A stretch of DNA of 64,000 nt, from assembly GCF_910594005.1 (NCBI RefSeq), contig NC_057816.1:41564797-41628796 (forward strand). The letters run 5' to 3'. The DNA is from Cervus elaphus (Eukaryota; Chordata; Mammalia; Artiodactyla; Cervidae). The position numbers and the translations under genes were made by a program. Below the pieces are notes generated by a model, which made no database searches, was not told where the DNA came from, and was given only the letters and a program-made list of their open reading frames with translations. The first letter of the stretch is position 1; every line of letters starts with the position of its first letter. Positions 1-10,284 of the stretch are shown here, in pieces.

Positions 1-1094
1 CTTACTTGACTTCTGTTAATCCATCTCATGTCAATTTAATTCTTCTATTAATACCAGCCAGCAGAACCTACAAGGCTAAATTTTCTTTCTCCCTGGCCAA
101 ATCAAGGGTAGCCTTTGAGTCTGGAAACCGCCTTCCTGAAGGAGAGGTACTCAAGACATTTGAGTTGTTTATCCGCGAATACTGTAATGATCAGACTCAA
201 ACTTGGCCCCTCCCCTTCCTTTCCTAGTTTTCTACCATATCTGGTGAGTTACCAAGTCCTGTCATAACTTCCTCTTGCAGAGCATTTCAAATCAGTCCCT
301 TAGTTTCCATTTCTATTCATGTAGCTTTAGCTTAGACCCCTATCACCTCATTTCTAGGCTGTTATTCTAATGTATCAACTACTCTATCTTCACATTTTTC
401 CATTCTCTCTTAAGCATTGTGTTAAACTAAAATTAAAATACTTCTTTTGTTATTTCTTTTGTCTTTGGTGACTATACATGATTAAGTTTAATTTTCTTTT
501 TCCAGCGTGCTAGACTTCCCATAATGAGGCCCTTCTTATTTAATCTCTGCATGGAGCCACCCAAACCTGAATGGTCTTCACTGTACACAGAACGTGTTTT
601 ACACGTCACCTCCCACAGTTCACTGTTTTCTCCAGTATTTACTGAGAACCTTCTATGTAAGCTGCGTGTTAGATCATGAGTATTCAGAAAAGGACAAGAA
701 TATGAAAAGGCAAACTCCTGCCCTCCAGGTCTGTTTCCTGGGATAAATAGACAACTATTTTATTAGAGAGTGAACATGCTGCATTAGGATAAGAACAAGA
801 TTCTGGAGGAGTTCAGGGGAGGGACACCCGTAGACTAAATCTCAAACTTCTTTCTGTGGGTCACTTCTGTATCTGTATTTCGATACTTCTTGTATTATAA
901 TTTTATATTTACCCTAACTTGCAATTATTTACTCCTGAACTTCGAGATAGACTCTTACTTACCTCTGGCTTCTAAAAGCCCAGTTTAGTGCCAAACCACC
1001 ACATATCAACATATACAACAGTTGCTAATTCTATGAGAGGTGTCATGGTGAATGCTTTGTTCACATTTTCCCAGTTGACTTCCAGAATGCAGTA
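1..1094. other. Unassigned AT-rich DNA
   Basis: I see no gene or young repeat here. The pyrimidine-rich stretch around 240-470 loosely resembles the body of an old L2 LINE, but I cannot align it well enough to call it. Open frames are short and lack any recognisable motif. Confidence 0.4.
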
Positions 1095-1235
1095 GGTGTG
1101 ATTAATGTATTATAGTATCTCTATTTTATATAGTGATATCAAATAACACATCTAACAACCATTAAGTGGAGGAGCCAGGATTAGAATCCTGTCAGAGTGA
1201 TGCCAAAGCCCATGCTCCTAACTGCTTCCAAATAG
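1095..1235 (-). mobile_element. MIR SINE, minus strand
   Basis: The order of blocks matches a MIR read backwards: a diverged tract like the 'attttacagatgagg' core, then 'aagtggaggagccaggatt', then 'aatcctgtcagagtgatgcc' and 'aaagcccatgctcctaac'. This is an ancient tRNA-derived mammalian SINE with no coding capacity. Divergence is high and the edges are approximate. Confidence 0.65.
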
Positions 1236-1559
1236 TAACATGTAGATGATTTACTAATGAATGAATGAATGCTCTTCTTTCTCTTTATGTGGTTCTTTTG
1301 AGACTCCATGAAGTCTGGGAAAAAGTCAGACATGTTCAAACATTATTTTCCCTTTCCTTTAAAATGAGAGTTGTGGAAGTTGAAACGACAAAAATGAAAT
1401 TAGTCATCCCAGGCAAGCTGCAAGTTCCAGGCACATGCAAGGTTTTGGGCCAGATAAGTGTGATGAGAATTGAACGCTGATCCTGGAAGTTCTGGGAATG
1501 AGGCCTACACAGTTATCTAGAAGAGATAAAAGCTAAGTACAGTATGTGTTTTGCTTTAT

Positions 1560-1640
1560 GTGACCAATAAAATAATGGAACCAGGGGAGGGGGCGACACG
1601 TCCAGGGGAGGGGGACGGCTGCTTTCTGGAGATCGCTAGG
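1560..1640 (+). promoter_or_regulatory. Possible GC-rich promoter block with TATA-like upstream element
   Basis: An AT-rich 'aataaaataatgg' at about 1566 is followed by two near-copies of a G-rich unit, 'ccaggggaggggg', at about 1580 and 1601, with several CpGs. These sit directly upstream of the possible exon at 1712-1814. The G-rich units could bind Sp/KLF-type factors. This is inference from base composition and position only. It could equally be a small G-rich tandem repeat with no function. Confidence 0.3.
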
Positions 1641-1711
1641 GCTCCTCCCCTGGCTGATCTGGCTGCCTTACATTGTCCTCTCTGCTGAGAGAACTTCTCC
1701 TTCTTCTCCAG

Positions 1712-1814
1712 CTGCAAGCCATTAAAGAGACGATTGCAAGGGAGGAAGCTTGTCTGTGCAGAACAATGAGCAGCCCTGGGTCTGGCAGGATTTCTTCACC
1801 AGCCACCATACAAG
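1712..1814 (+). other. Possible first or internal exon of an unidentified gene
   Basis: A pyrimidine-rich tract with an AG (ending at 1711) precedes this segment, and it ends in 'caag' followed by 'gtaaga', a strong match to the mammalian splice donor. An ATG at 1766 has A at -3, and the frame reads MSSPGSGRISSPATIQ up to the donor. The upstream GC-rich block would fit a first exon starting near 1600 instead of an internal exon. I do not recognise the peptide. No second exon was found downstream, so this may be untranslated, non-coding or chance. Confidence 0.3.
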
Positions 1815-2004
1815 GTAAGAGATGGGGGACTGAGCTAGTGAACAGTGTCAGCTTGCTTCTGCCCCCAGCCCTCTCCTGAGCATGTCCTGGGGCTCTGCAG
1901 AGGTTTCATGGACCAGACTTTTAAAATCCTCAAGCTCCTGACTTAGCTGAAGCTAACCTTGAGGATACACCCGAGGTCAGAGCTATTGAGAGGAAGGAGC
2001 TGTG

Positions 2005-2118
2005 ATAAAGTAGAAAGAACATGGGCCCTGACTTCAGGTGCTGACTGTGTCTTGGCTTCTTACCAGCTGGGTGTGCCTTTTTGAGTTTCAGCTTAAGGTC
2101 TGCAAATGAAGATTAAAT
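2005..2118 (+). mobile_element. MIR SINE, plus strand
   Basis: The segment follows the MIR consensus: 'agaacatgggccctgactt', a diverged 'ctgggttc' region, 'ttcttaccagctgggtgtgc' matching 'cttactagctgtgtgacc', then 'tttcagcttaaggtctgcaa'. It is an old, non-coding relic with approximate edges. Confidence 0.6.
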
Positions 2119-3000
2119 ACCCACAAAAGGTTATTTTAATGATTACATGGAATTTTGCTTGTGGAAGAGTCTAAAACTTAAGAGATACTCCATAGTTTTT
2201 TTATCTTTAAATCCCCAGTTGAATACTTCTCTCACCCTCATACCCACTCTGGGTGGATTTTGATGGAGACTGATCTTTGCTGATCTATAGAAACAGCTGA
2301 TGAAAAAGCAAACAATGGTATGATAGGGCCATAAACTATAAATGTACAATTATTTCTAGCCTCTTTCCTTGGCCAGTAAGGAGAATTCTGGCATTTTTTG
2401 CTCTTCTGGTATGGTTGGTCAAAATTTCCTTCACAAATCTGAAGATTTCCTGTAATTGACCAAATAATTAACAATTTTCCTCTTTTTCTTGTAACTCTTT
2501 AACTGTCATCCATTGTACTTAACAAGTGAAATCTCATCCCAAATTAATTAATGAAATAAAGTACAATAAGAAATGAGGATATGTAATGATTTCAAAATAC
2601 TGTGAGAACTGTCTCTGTCCAAAACTTATATTTTCTTTCTGTTTGGAAAACGGCCCTCTGGAGGCCTTGCTACTCTGTACTCACTCTGGGTGGAAGCAGA
2701 CTGATAACTTGGTGAGCAGAGTGCAGACTCCATCCTAGCCCTTCCCAGGTCAGTGCCCTTGTGTGACCCCAGGACCACTGTTCCTCACGGCCCTGATTAA
2801 TGGGATTACAGCATCCCCTCCTCCTTTAAAGCCTTCATCTGCTGATGTCACTAGACAGTGATTGTAGACTGCATGCACACCTCTATGCCCTCTTCCAGTA
2901 TCAAGTAACTATCAATTGAGAATTGTTCAGAATTATAAAGGAAAATACTGATTAAAGTATCAATAAAAATTTATTGAGTACCTATAAATGCATTAATCAT
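2119..3000. other. Unassigned DNA
   Basis: AT-rich sequence with short overlapping frames on the minus strand that show no family motif. I see no young SINE or LINE and no splice-flanked open block. Confidence 0.4.
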
Positions 3001-3002
3001 TG

Positions 3003-3165
3003 AGACTGATGCTTTTAAAAATATTGTTTCATTTAATCCCACTGTAGACCTGGAGGAGGTTATTATTGTCCGTATTTTACAGCCGAAGAAATTGTGGTTC
3101 GGAGGTGAAATAAGACCACATAAGAAACAAATATCAGAGGCAAATCTGAATCTGCAATCTTTTTA
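3003..3165 (-). mobile_element. MIR SINE, minus strand
   Basis: Reads as the reverse of MIR: 'tttcatttaatcccactg', 'ggaggaggttattattgtcc', 'tattttacagccgaagaa', then the degenerate 'gcaaatctgaatctgcaatc' end. It abuts the younger Bov-tA SINE on its right. Confidence 0.7.
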
Positions 3166-3170
3166 TGCAT

Positions 3171-3389
3171 TGCGTGCATGCTAAATCACTTCAGTTATGT
3201 CCTATTCTTTGCAATCCTGTGGACTGTAGCTTGCCAGGCTCCTCTGTCCATGGGACTCTCCAGGCAAGAATGCTGGAGTGGGTTGCCATGCCCTCCTCCA
3301 GCTGATCTTCCGAACCCAGTGTCTGAACCCATGTCTCTTTTGTCTCCAGCACTGGTAGGCAGGTTCTTTACCGCCAGGGCCACCTGGGA
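3171..3389 (-). mobile_element. Bov-tA-type SINE, minus strand
   Basis: Shows the reversed Bov-tA order: 'gtggactgtagcttgccagg', 'ctcctctgtccatggga', 'ctccaggcaagaatgctgg', 'gttgccatgccctcctcc', and a tRNA-derived head ending 'gccacctgggaa'. It is full length for the family (about 215 bp) but diverged in the head. Open frames on both strands here are products of the SINE and not genes. Confidence 0.9.
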
Positions 3390-4559
3390 ATATCTACCCT
3401 TTTACAGTATGACGCTGCCTTAAAACTACCCATCTGGGTGACGTCAAAGTCCCTTCACCTCAAGGCCTCAGCCACATCACAGTGTGGGCGGGTATGTAGA
3501 TTATTCCTCCAGGATAAGTGTGAGAGTGGGCTGTGCCCTAAACTGAACAACAAGGCGGACAATAAACAGTACAACATGGATTTAATTTGAATAACTTCCT
3601 TTTCTCTTTTCTTGATTGATTAAACTTGTCAGTGAAGTGAGCTATTCAGAGAAAATAAACAATGATCCATTTGACCTACCAGCATCCATCAGGCAACGTG
3701 CCTAATAAGAAATCTATTCATTCATTACTTTAATCATTCATTCAACACAAATGTTTACTGATATTTTATTCGGTTTAGACTTGGCTGGGAGTCTAAAGAA
3801 GATGAATGGGTCTGAAATAAAGGGTTTTGCTCACGTAGGGAATACAGTCATGTAAACAAATAATTATGATACTCATCCTTCAAAACTCTGCCAAAATGTC
3901 TTCATCTCTAGAAGCCCTCCTGAGTTATATTAAGTACTTATCTGTTGTGTTATCATGGCAAACCATGCACAATTCTTTGTTAGCATTTAGCCATATAATA
4001 CTGAAATTTGTTGGTTGTACATGACCACCTGAATAAATTCTGGGAAAGTTGTAACCAAAAACAGAAAATCTTTCTTCATTTTATTCAGTATCCTGGGTTA
4101 GTAGGCAATACTACCTTCTCTTCTTCCCTCTGTGTCCAGACCTGGCTCTAACTCAGCCTAATTATCAGGCTCATTTTCCTATAGGTTTGTTTGCTTGCTG
4201 TCTCTTGTTACCACACCACCATTTAATTACTAGGTCATATGAAGTTTTTTTATAGCATGTTATAATGAAAATATCATAGAGTTGATTCATCTGCACAATA
4301 TGTAGTTTTATGAAATTGACCCATACTCTTGATTCTTATTATGAGTTTATCCTTAGGTACATCAGGGTAATGAGTGCACCAATTGTTATTAATAAGTAAA
4401 GTCTGAACATGTGTGTTTGAATCTCAGCTCTACCAGCTCATTCACAAAATGGAAATTATACTAAAATTGAAACTATGCTTCTTTTTCCAGCTCCAGGTAT
4501 ATCTGTGTGAAACACATGAACAGATGAAAAAAACTCTTTTGATTTACAAAGTACACACG
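3390..4559. other. Unassigned DNA
   Basis: Mostly AT-rich. A stretch around 3890-4000 has the feel of an L2 tail, but the match is too weak to call. I see no gene and no young element. Confidence 0.4.
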
Positions 4560-5036
4560 AAGTACGAACTTAGTAATTAGGAACATGGGTTTTGAACTCA
4601 GAAGATGGATTCAAATCCTCGGTCTGCCTCCTTGTTGTTGCTGTTGAGCAGTTGCTAAGTCATATTCGACTTTTTGTGCAAAAGGACTGCAGCACGCCAG
4701 GCCTCCCTGTCCTTCACTATCTCCCCGAGTTTGCTCAAACTCATGTCCATTGAGTTGGTGATGCCATCCAGCCATCTATCCTCTGTCGTCCCCTTCTCCT
4801 CCTGTCTTCCATCTTTCCCAGCATCAGGGTCTTTCCCAATGAGTCAGTTCTTTGCATCAGGTGGCCAAAGTACTGGAGCTTGAGCTTCAGCATCAGTCCT
4901 TCCAATGAATATGTTGATTTCTTTTAGGATAGACTGGTTTGATCTCCTTGCTCTCCAAGGGAGTCTCGAGAGTATTCTCCAGCACCAGCTACTAGCTAAG
5001 TAATCCCAAGCAGACCTGTGCATTACTTCCCACATC
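4560..5036 (+). mobile_element. MIR SINE, plus strand, split by a BovB
   Basis: The left half (4560-4632) reads 'aggaacatgggttttgaac' and 'ggattcaaatcctcggtctg'. The right half (about 4990-5036) reads 'actagctaagtaatcccaag', the MIR core. The BovB at 4635-4988 lies between the halves, so the MIR is the older element. Confidence 0.65.
4635..4988 (-). mobile_element. BovB LINE 3' end, minus strand
   Basis: This is the reverse of the BovB (RTE clade) 3' end. Landmarks are 'gactgcagcacgccaggcc', 'aaactcatgtccattgagtt', 'ggtgatgccatccagccatc', 'ttcccagcatcagggtc', 'ggtggccaaagtactggag' and 'tctccttgctctccaagg'. It is strongly 5' truncated (about 350 bp of about 3.2 kb) and carries only a C-terminal ORF fragment plus 3' UTR. 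Confidence 0.92.
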
Positions 5037-5104
5037 TATACACATTCTTTAGTCCAATCAGTGTTCTTCTGAAGAACCTGAAGAGTAAATGTAATAACGT
5101 GCGG

Positions 5105-5585
5105 TGGTTGTAAAACATGTCTGCAAATTCTGACACACTCCCCATTGAGATGTGGTCTGTGTTCCATACCTTGGATCTGGGTGAGCTTATGAGCAACAGT
5201 GAAAATGAGCTACATAACTTGTGAAGTTAGGTCACAAAAGGCCGTGCAGCTTCATTCTTGTTCCTGGAATACTGAGCAGCCATGTAAGACTGCTAAGGCA
5301 GCGAGCTGGAGAGACATTAATTGTAGAAGCTCCACCAACAAGATGACAGACATGTGAATGAGAAAATTACTCTGCAAACCGAGTCTTCCAGTCTCAACTT
5401 TTATAGTCCCTAAACACTCAGCTTCCACCAGCCATTCAAGTCTTCCTAATTGAGGCTCTAGGTATGGAGAAGCAGGGGCAAGACGATGCTCTATTCAAAT
5501 TCTTGACCCGCCGCAGAATTCATGAGCATAATAATGTAGTTGTTTTAGTCCACTAAATTTTGGGTGACTCATTACACAGCCACGA
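5105..5585 (+). mobile_element. MLT1-type (ERVL-MaLR) LTR, plus strand
   Basis: The start 'cacactccccattgagatgtgg' region, the middle 'ttaggtcacaaaaggccgtg' and the end 'tgtagttgttttagtccac' plus 'aaattttgggtgactcatta' follow the MLT1 LTR consensus in order. It is an ancient solo LTR with no internal coding region seen. The 70 bp just after it (about 5590-5665) may be a Tigger-like DNA transposon end, which I could not confirm. Confidence 0.7.
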
Positions 5586-5927
5586 TCCAAAGTTGGCTGA
5601 ATCCACAGATGTGGAACCTTGAGTATGGAGGGACAACTGCAGATACAGAAGGCTGACTATAAGTTAAACGTGGATTTTCCACCGTTCGGAAGGTTGGTGC
5701 CCCTGTTCCCTGTGTTCCTCAAGTGCCAACTGTGTTTAGCTCAATACCTTGCACATAACACTGAATAAAAAGTGTCTGTCTACCTCATTTTGCTGATGTT
5801 ACAAACATCGTTGGTTATGGCTTCAGAATCCTCCCCATTCACTGCCATGCTTTCTTGCCCTCAAAGTACACTAATTTTTTTTTTAGATTACCTGCCTCTC
5901 TCCCACTGCTAACAGATGCTAGGGACT

Positions 5928-6262
5928 GAATGTTTGTGTCATCCAATATTCATGTGTTAAGCCATAATCTCCAATGTGATGGAACTTGGAGGCAAGGTCT
6001 CTGGGAAACAACTAAGTTTAGATAAAGTCATTGTGGGTGAAGCTTCATGATGGGATTGATGTCCTTAAAACAGAAACAGACCAGAACTCTCTCTCTCTTT
6101 CTACCCTGTGAAGATACAGCAACAAGGCAGGCTGAAAACAAGGAAGTTTGTTCTCCCCAGACACACAATCTGCTGGCACCTTGATCATGAACCCCTAGAA
6201 CAATAAGAAATAAATGCTTGTTGTTTAAGCCACCCAGGCCATGGTATTTGTTATCACAGTCT
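5928..6262 (+). mobile_element. MLT1A-like MaLR LTR, plus strand
   Basis: Landmarks in order: 'ctagggactgaatgtttgtg', 'tgatggaacttggaggcaag', 'tgatgggattgatgtcctt', 'cacacaatctgctggcacc', 'agaaataaatgcttgttgt' and 'aagccacccaggccatgg'. This matches an MLT1A-class LTR read forward. It abuts an oppositely oriented relative on its right. Confidence 0.75.
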
Positions 6263-6602
6263 TTTTGAGCTGCTACAATAGAATATCATACACTGGGTGA
6301 CTTATAAACAAAGAAACTTTTTTTCTCACAGCTCCAGAAGCTAGGAAGTTCCATGATCTGGTGGGCCCCCACTTCTGGGTTCATGGCTGGCCATCTTTCT
6401 ACTGTGACCTCACATGGCAGAAGGGACAAATAAGGGCTCTGGGATCTCTTTTGTAAGGGTACCAATTTCATTCATGAGGGCTCTATTCTCATGACTTACT
6501 CACTTCCCAAAGCTCCGCCTTCAAACAGCATTACATTAGAGGTTAAGATTTCAGCATATGACTTTGGGGGACAAAAACATTCATGCTTGTAACACAGCTG
6601 GA
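6263..6602 (-). mobile_element. MaLR-type LTR, minus strand
   Basis: The segment reads as the reverse of an MST/MLT1-like LTR: 'actgggtgacttataaacaa', 'ttctcacagctccagaagc', 'gacctcacatggcagaagg', 'ttcatgagggctctattctc', 'tttcagcatatgactttggg'. Its 3' end faces the 3' end of the neighbouring plus-strand LTR. The exact subfamily is uncertain. Confidence 0.65.
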
Positions 6603-7133
6603 GCTAAGATGACAGATTTACTGGGTGAGATCCTGTCCCTACTTCTGAAGGGAATGGGATTTGAACAGTTTAAGCCAATCACTGTATCCCCATTCCCTGG
6701 CACCAGGGATTGCTTCTGAGATAAACCTGAGACCTAATTAAGTTCTATCAGAAAGAATCAGTCTGATGAGAACCAATTTAGGCCAATAAATTCCAGGCCA
6801 TGTGAAAAGTTACTGGAAATCTCTTCATTCTTTTTCTGAAAAGCAAGAAGTGAGTTATTTCACCGCAGTAAAGAAGAAAGGCTAAAGCTGCTGGCCTGAA
6901 GTTACAGATGTCAAGGGTAATGGTGTACCAGAATGAAGTTCACAGCATGGAAGGCAGAAGAGAGATGGGAGATTTGGGGCTTTTGTACACATTTAGACCA
7001 CAACATCAGAGCCTTATTTGGAGTCTGTTTTCTGAATTGTTCAATTAGAAGCTCTAATAATTTTTCTCTTTCAGTTTAAGTCATTTGGGGGTGAATTTTC
7101 CATCACTCTACTCCAAAGAGTCCTTCTAATTTT
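6603..7133. other. Unassigned DNA
   Basis: No repeat family or coding signature recognised. It is moderately AT-rich. Confidence 0.4.
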
Positions 7134-8525
7134 GGTGGTGGTTGTTGTTGAATTGCTCAGTCGTGTCCAACTCTTTGTGACCCCATGAACTGCAGAACAC
7201 CAGGCCTCCCTGTCCTTCACCATCTCCCGCAGCTTGCTCAAATTCATGTCCATTCAGTCAGTGATGCCATCCAACCATCTCGTCCTCTGTTGTCTCCTTT
7301 CCTCCTGCCTTCCATCTTTCCCAGCATCAGGGTCTTTTCCAATGAGTCAGTTCTTTGCATCAGATGGCCAAAGTATTGGAGTTTCAGCTTCAGCATCATT
7401 TCTTCTAACGAATATTAAGGACTGATTTCCTTTAGGATGGACTGGTTGGATCTCCTTGCAATCCAAGGGACTCTTAAGAGTCTTCTCAAATACAACAGCT
7501 TAAAACCATCAATTCTTTGGCACTCAGCATTTTTTATGGTCCAACTCTCACATCCATACATGACTACTGGAAAAACCTTAGCTTTGACTAGACGGACCTT
7601 TGTTGGCAAAATAATGACTCTTTTTTAATATGCTGTCTAGGTTTGTCATAGCTTTTCTTCCAAGGAGCAAACGTCTTTTAAAGTCATGGCTGCAGTCACC
7701 ATCTGAACTGATTTTGGAGCTCAAGAAAGTAAAATCTGTCAGTGTTTCCATTTTTTTCACCATCTGTTTGCCATGAAGTGATGGGACCAGATGCCACGAT
7801 CTTTGCTTTTTAAATGCTGAGTTTTAAGTCAGCTTTTTCACTCTCCTCTCTCAACTTCATCAAGAGGCTCTTTAGGTCCTCTTCCCTTTCTTCCCTTTCT
7901 GGGGCTTCCTTCATAGCTCAGTTGGTAAAGAATCCACCTGCAATCCAGGAGACCCCAGTTCGATTCCTGGGTCAGGAAGATCTGCTGGAGAAGGGATAGG
8001 CTACCCACTCCAGTATTCTTGGGCTTCCCTTGTGGCTCAGCCGGTAAAGAATCTGCCTGCAGTGTGGGAGATCTGGGTCCAATCCCTGGGTTGGAAGATC
8101 CCCTGGAGAAGGAAAAGGCTACCCACTCCAGTATTCTGGCCTGGAGAATTCCATGGACTGTACAGTCCATGGGGTCGCAAAGAGTTGGACGTGACTGAGC
8201 AACTTTCACTTTGACTTTCTGCCATAAGGGTGGTGTCATCTGCATATCTGTGGTTATTGATATTTCTCCTGATAATCCTGATTCTGGCTTGGGCCTCATC
8301 CAGCCCAGCATTTCTCATGATGTTCTCTGCATATAAGTTAAATAAGCAGGGTGACAGTATACAGCCTTGATGTACTCCTTTCCCTATTTTGAACTAGTCT
8401 GTTGTTCCATGTCCCATTCTACCTGTTGCTTCTTGACCTGCATACAGGTTTCACAAGAGGCAAGTAAGGTGGTCAGGTATTCCCATCTCTTTAAGAATTT
8501 TCCACAGCTTGTTGTGGAAAATTTT
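7134..8525 (-). mobile_element. BovB LINE 3' part, minus strand, interrupted by Bov-A2
   Basis: The reversed BovB 3' end begins with a GTT repeat and 'ttgctcagtcgtgtccaac'. It passes through the C-terminal ORF to 'gccataagggtggtgtcatc' and 'agcttgttgtggaaaatttt'. The RT catalytic region is present in reverse near 8225-8260 but reads with substitutions and frame breaks. About 1.08 kb of BovB remains once the Bov-A2 at 7902-8214 is removed. The 5' part is missing. Confidence 0.93.
7902..8214 (+). mobile_element. Bov-A2 dimeric SINE inserted in BovB
   Basis: Two Bov-A monomers lie head to tail, each with 'ggcttcc...ggctcag' and 'ctacccactccagtattct'. The second is followed by the BovB-derived tail 'gtcgcaaagagttggacgtg'. 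A direct repeat 'ctttctg' flanks it at 7895-7901 and 8215-8221, and the BovB reads continuously if the insert is removed. This is the expected outcome of LINE-driven retroposition. Confidence 0.93.
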
Positions 8526-8628
8526 GGTAAAGCTGATTAAATAAATGATCTCTAATGCTACATTTTTGGCTGTTGTTTCTCAGCAAAGTTAACTTGGAAT
8601 TTTAGCTGTCAATTTTTGTATTAAAGTT

Positions 8629-8815
8629 TTTTTTTTTTTTTTTCGTGAACCGTTTTTTAAGTCTTTACTGAATTTGTTACAATACTGCTTTTGTTTTATG
8701 TTTTTATTTTTTTGGCTGTGAGGCATGTGGAATCCTAGCTGCCCAACCAGGGATCAAACCTGCATCCCTGCGCTGGAAAGTGAAGCTCCAACTACTGAAT
8801 TGCCAGGGAAGTTCC
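8629..8815 (-). mobile_element. CHR-type tRNA-Glu SINE, minus strand
   Basis: Starts with a poly-T tract (the reversed tail), then 'tttttggctgtgaggcatgtgg'-type sequence, 'cccaaccagggatcaaacc' and 'actgaattgccagggaagtt'. These are marks of the cetartiodactyl tRNA-Glu SINE (CHR-2 class). It is non-coding. The subfamily is named from memory. Confidence 0.8.
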
Positions 8816-9089
8816 ATTTAGCTGTTACAGGGTTTACGTGATCATTACATTGACAGTGCAAGTAGATAATGCAGAAGAGCATGTTCCTCTCAAATGGACA
8901 TGAAATAACCAGATTCATTATTTTTTCAATTTTCAAATGCTTTTCTCATCACATAATCATACACTAAAATTTCAAATCATTGTTAATGTAGAATTAACTG
9001 TGGAAACTATTTATTTGTGTTATTTATTCATAATCTTTTAAACATTCCTGAGAAACAGGAGCTATTTTTTAGATATAGCTATGTATATG

Positions 9090-9296
9090 GAAAAGACCCT
9101 GATGCTGGGAGGGGTTGGGGGCAGGAGGAGAAGGGGACGACAGAGGATGAAATGGCTGGATGGCATCACCGACTCAATGGACATGAGTTTGAGTAGACTC
9201 TGGGAGTTGGTGATGGACAGGGAGGCCTGGTGTGCTGTGATTCATGGGGTCGCAAAGAGTCGGACGCGACTGAATGACTGAACTGAACTGAACTGA
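9090..9296 (+). mobile_element. BovB LINE 3' end, plus strand
   Basis: A 5'-truncated BovB running from 'gaaaagaccctgatgctggg' to the 'gaactgaactgaactga' tail. A short direct repeat 'tatatg' flanks it (9084-9089 and 9297-9302). It carries the 'gggaggggttggggg' variant also seen in the copy at 59448-60582. Confidence 0.93.
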
Positions 9297-9527
9297 TATA
9301 TGTGTTTGTCTGTATATGTGTGTATAAACACATATATTTATATGCAATAGATACAACAGTCCATATAGATACATGGAAGATACACAAACCACTTTTCTGT
9401 GTAGCATTTTATAATTTTGGGAGTGCTTACATATCTATTACTTCATTTCATCCTTATAATAGCTGTAGATTGGTGTTTTGTCTTCATTTTATTATTCATG
9501 TTAGACTGGTACTAATTACATAAATAA

Positions 9528-9725
9528 GAACATGTACTAATTATTTCTGTTAATTATTAAACTAGTTATTGCTAACTATTAATGAATAATTATCAGCTAT
9601 TTATCATTTATTGATTTAGTTATTATAAATTATTAATTTAGCTAGCTAATTATTAACTAATACTTATTGCAAATCATTAATTAATTTACTGCTAATTAAA
9701 CTACTTATTCATGTACCAATTACAT
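9528..9725. repeat. AT-rich low-complexity tract
   Basis: Repeated permutations of 'taattattaa' run for about 200 bp, with many small palindromes ('ttaattaa', 'aattatt/aataatt'). It has no coding meaning and is probably a degenerate AT microsatellite. Confidence 0.75.
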
Positions 9726-9974
9726 AAAGAAGTTACATAAATAAGAAAATTGGTTTCGGGGAATTGATGGGACTGCCCAATGACAGAGAAATACCAAGCA
9801 GTAGGATTTCTGCATCCAGAAAGACTGAGGAGATGTACTTTTCCCTGCTTCTGCTGCTAAGTACAGCTAGAAATCCTAGACGTTATATATAAAACAAACA
9901 CAGGAAGACTTTGAAGAAGAAAGAGAAGGCAAATAGGCTAGGGTTTTCAGGATCCAAAGAAGCAACCTGGTTCC

Positions 9975-10128
9975 TCTGGAGTATGTTGCCATGCCTTCCT
10001 CCAGGGGATCTTCCCCACCTAGGGATCTATCCATTTCTTGCCTGGAAAATCCCATGGACAGAGGAGCCTGGAGGGCTAGAGTTCACGGGGTCGCAAAGAG
10101 TCAAACACGGCTGAAGCAACTCAGTGTG
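9975..10128 (+). mobile_element. Bov-tA SINE with inverted, truncated 5' part
   Basis: About 9975-10027 is a Bov-tA middle segment on the minus strand ('gttgccatgccttcctcc', 'aggggatcttccccacc'). About 10034-10128 is the next consensus segment on the plus strand ('ttcttgcctggaaaatccc', 'gacagaggagcctggaggg', 'gtcgcaaagagtcaaacac'). The two pieces are consecutive in the consensus but in opposite orientation. That is the pattern of a 5' inversion during target-primed reverse transcription. Confidence 0.8.
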
Positions 10129-10284
10129 AATGCAAAAATAAGGTGAATGTGTATCTTCCACATGTATGCCTGCACTTTGGTATATTTATATATGTATTTA
10201 TCCTATTTGCTGTTTTCTGTTTCTTAAAGTCCTCTTTATTATATATAAGTATCTATATACATATAGATAGATATAAAATATATG

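Noticed and set aside
7838..8318. Long frames on both strands (157, 93 and 60 residues)
   Set aside because: They lie in the Bov-A2/BovB junction, and the residues (e.g. SRPTLCDPMDC, GNPLQYSCLENPMDRGAW types) are typical conceptual translations of Bov-tA SINEs seen at many places here.
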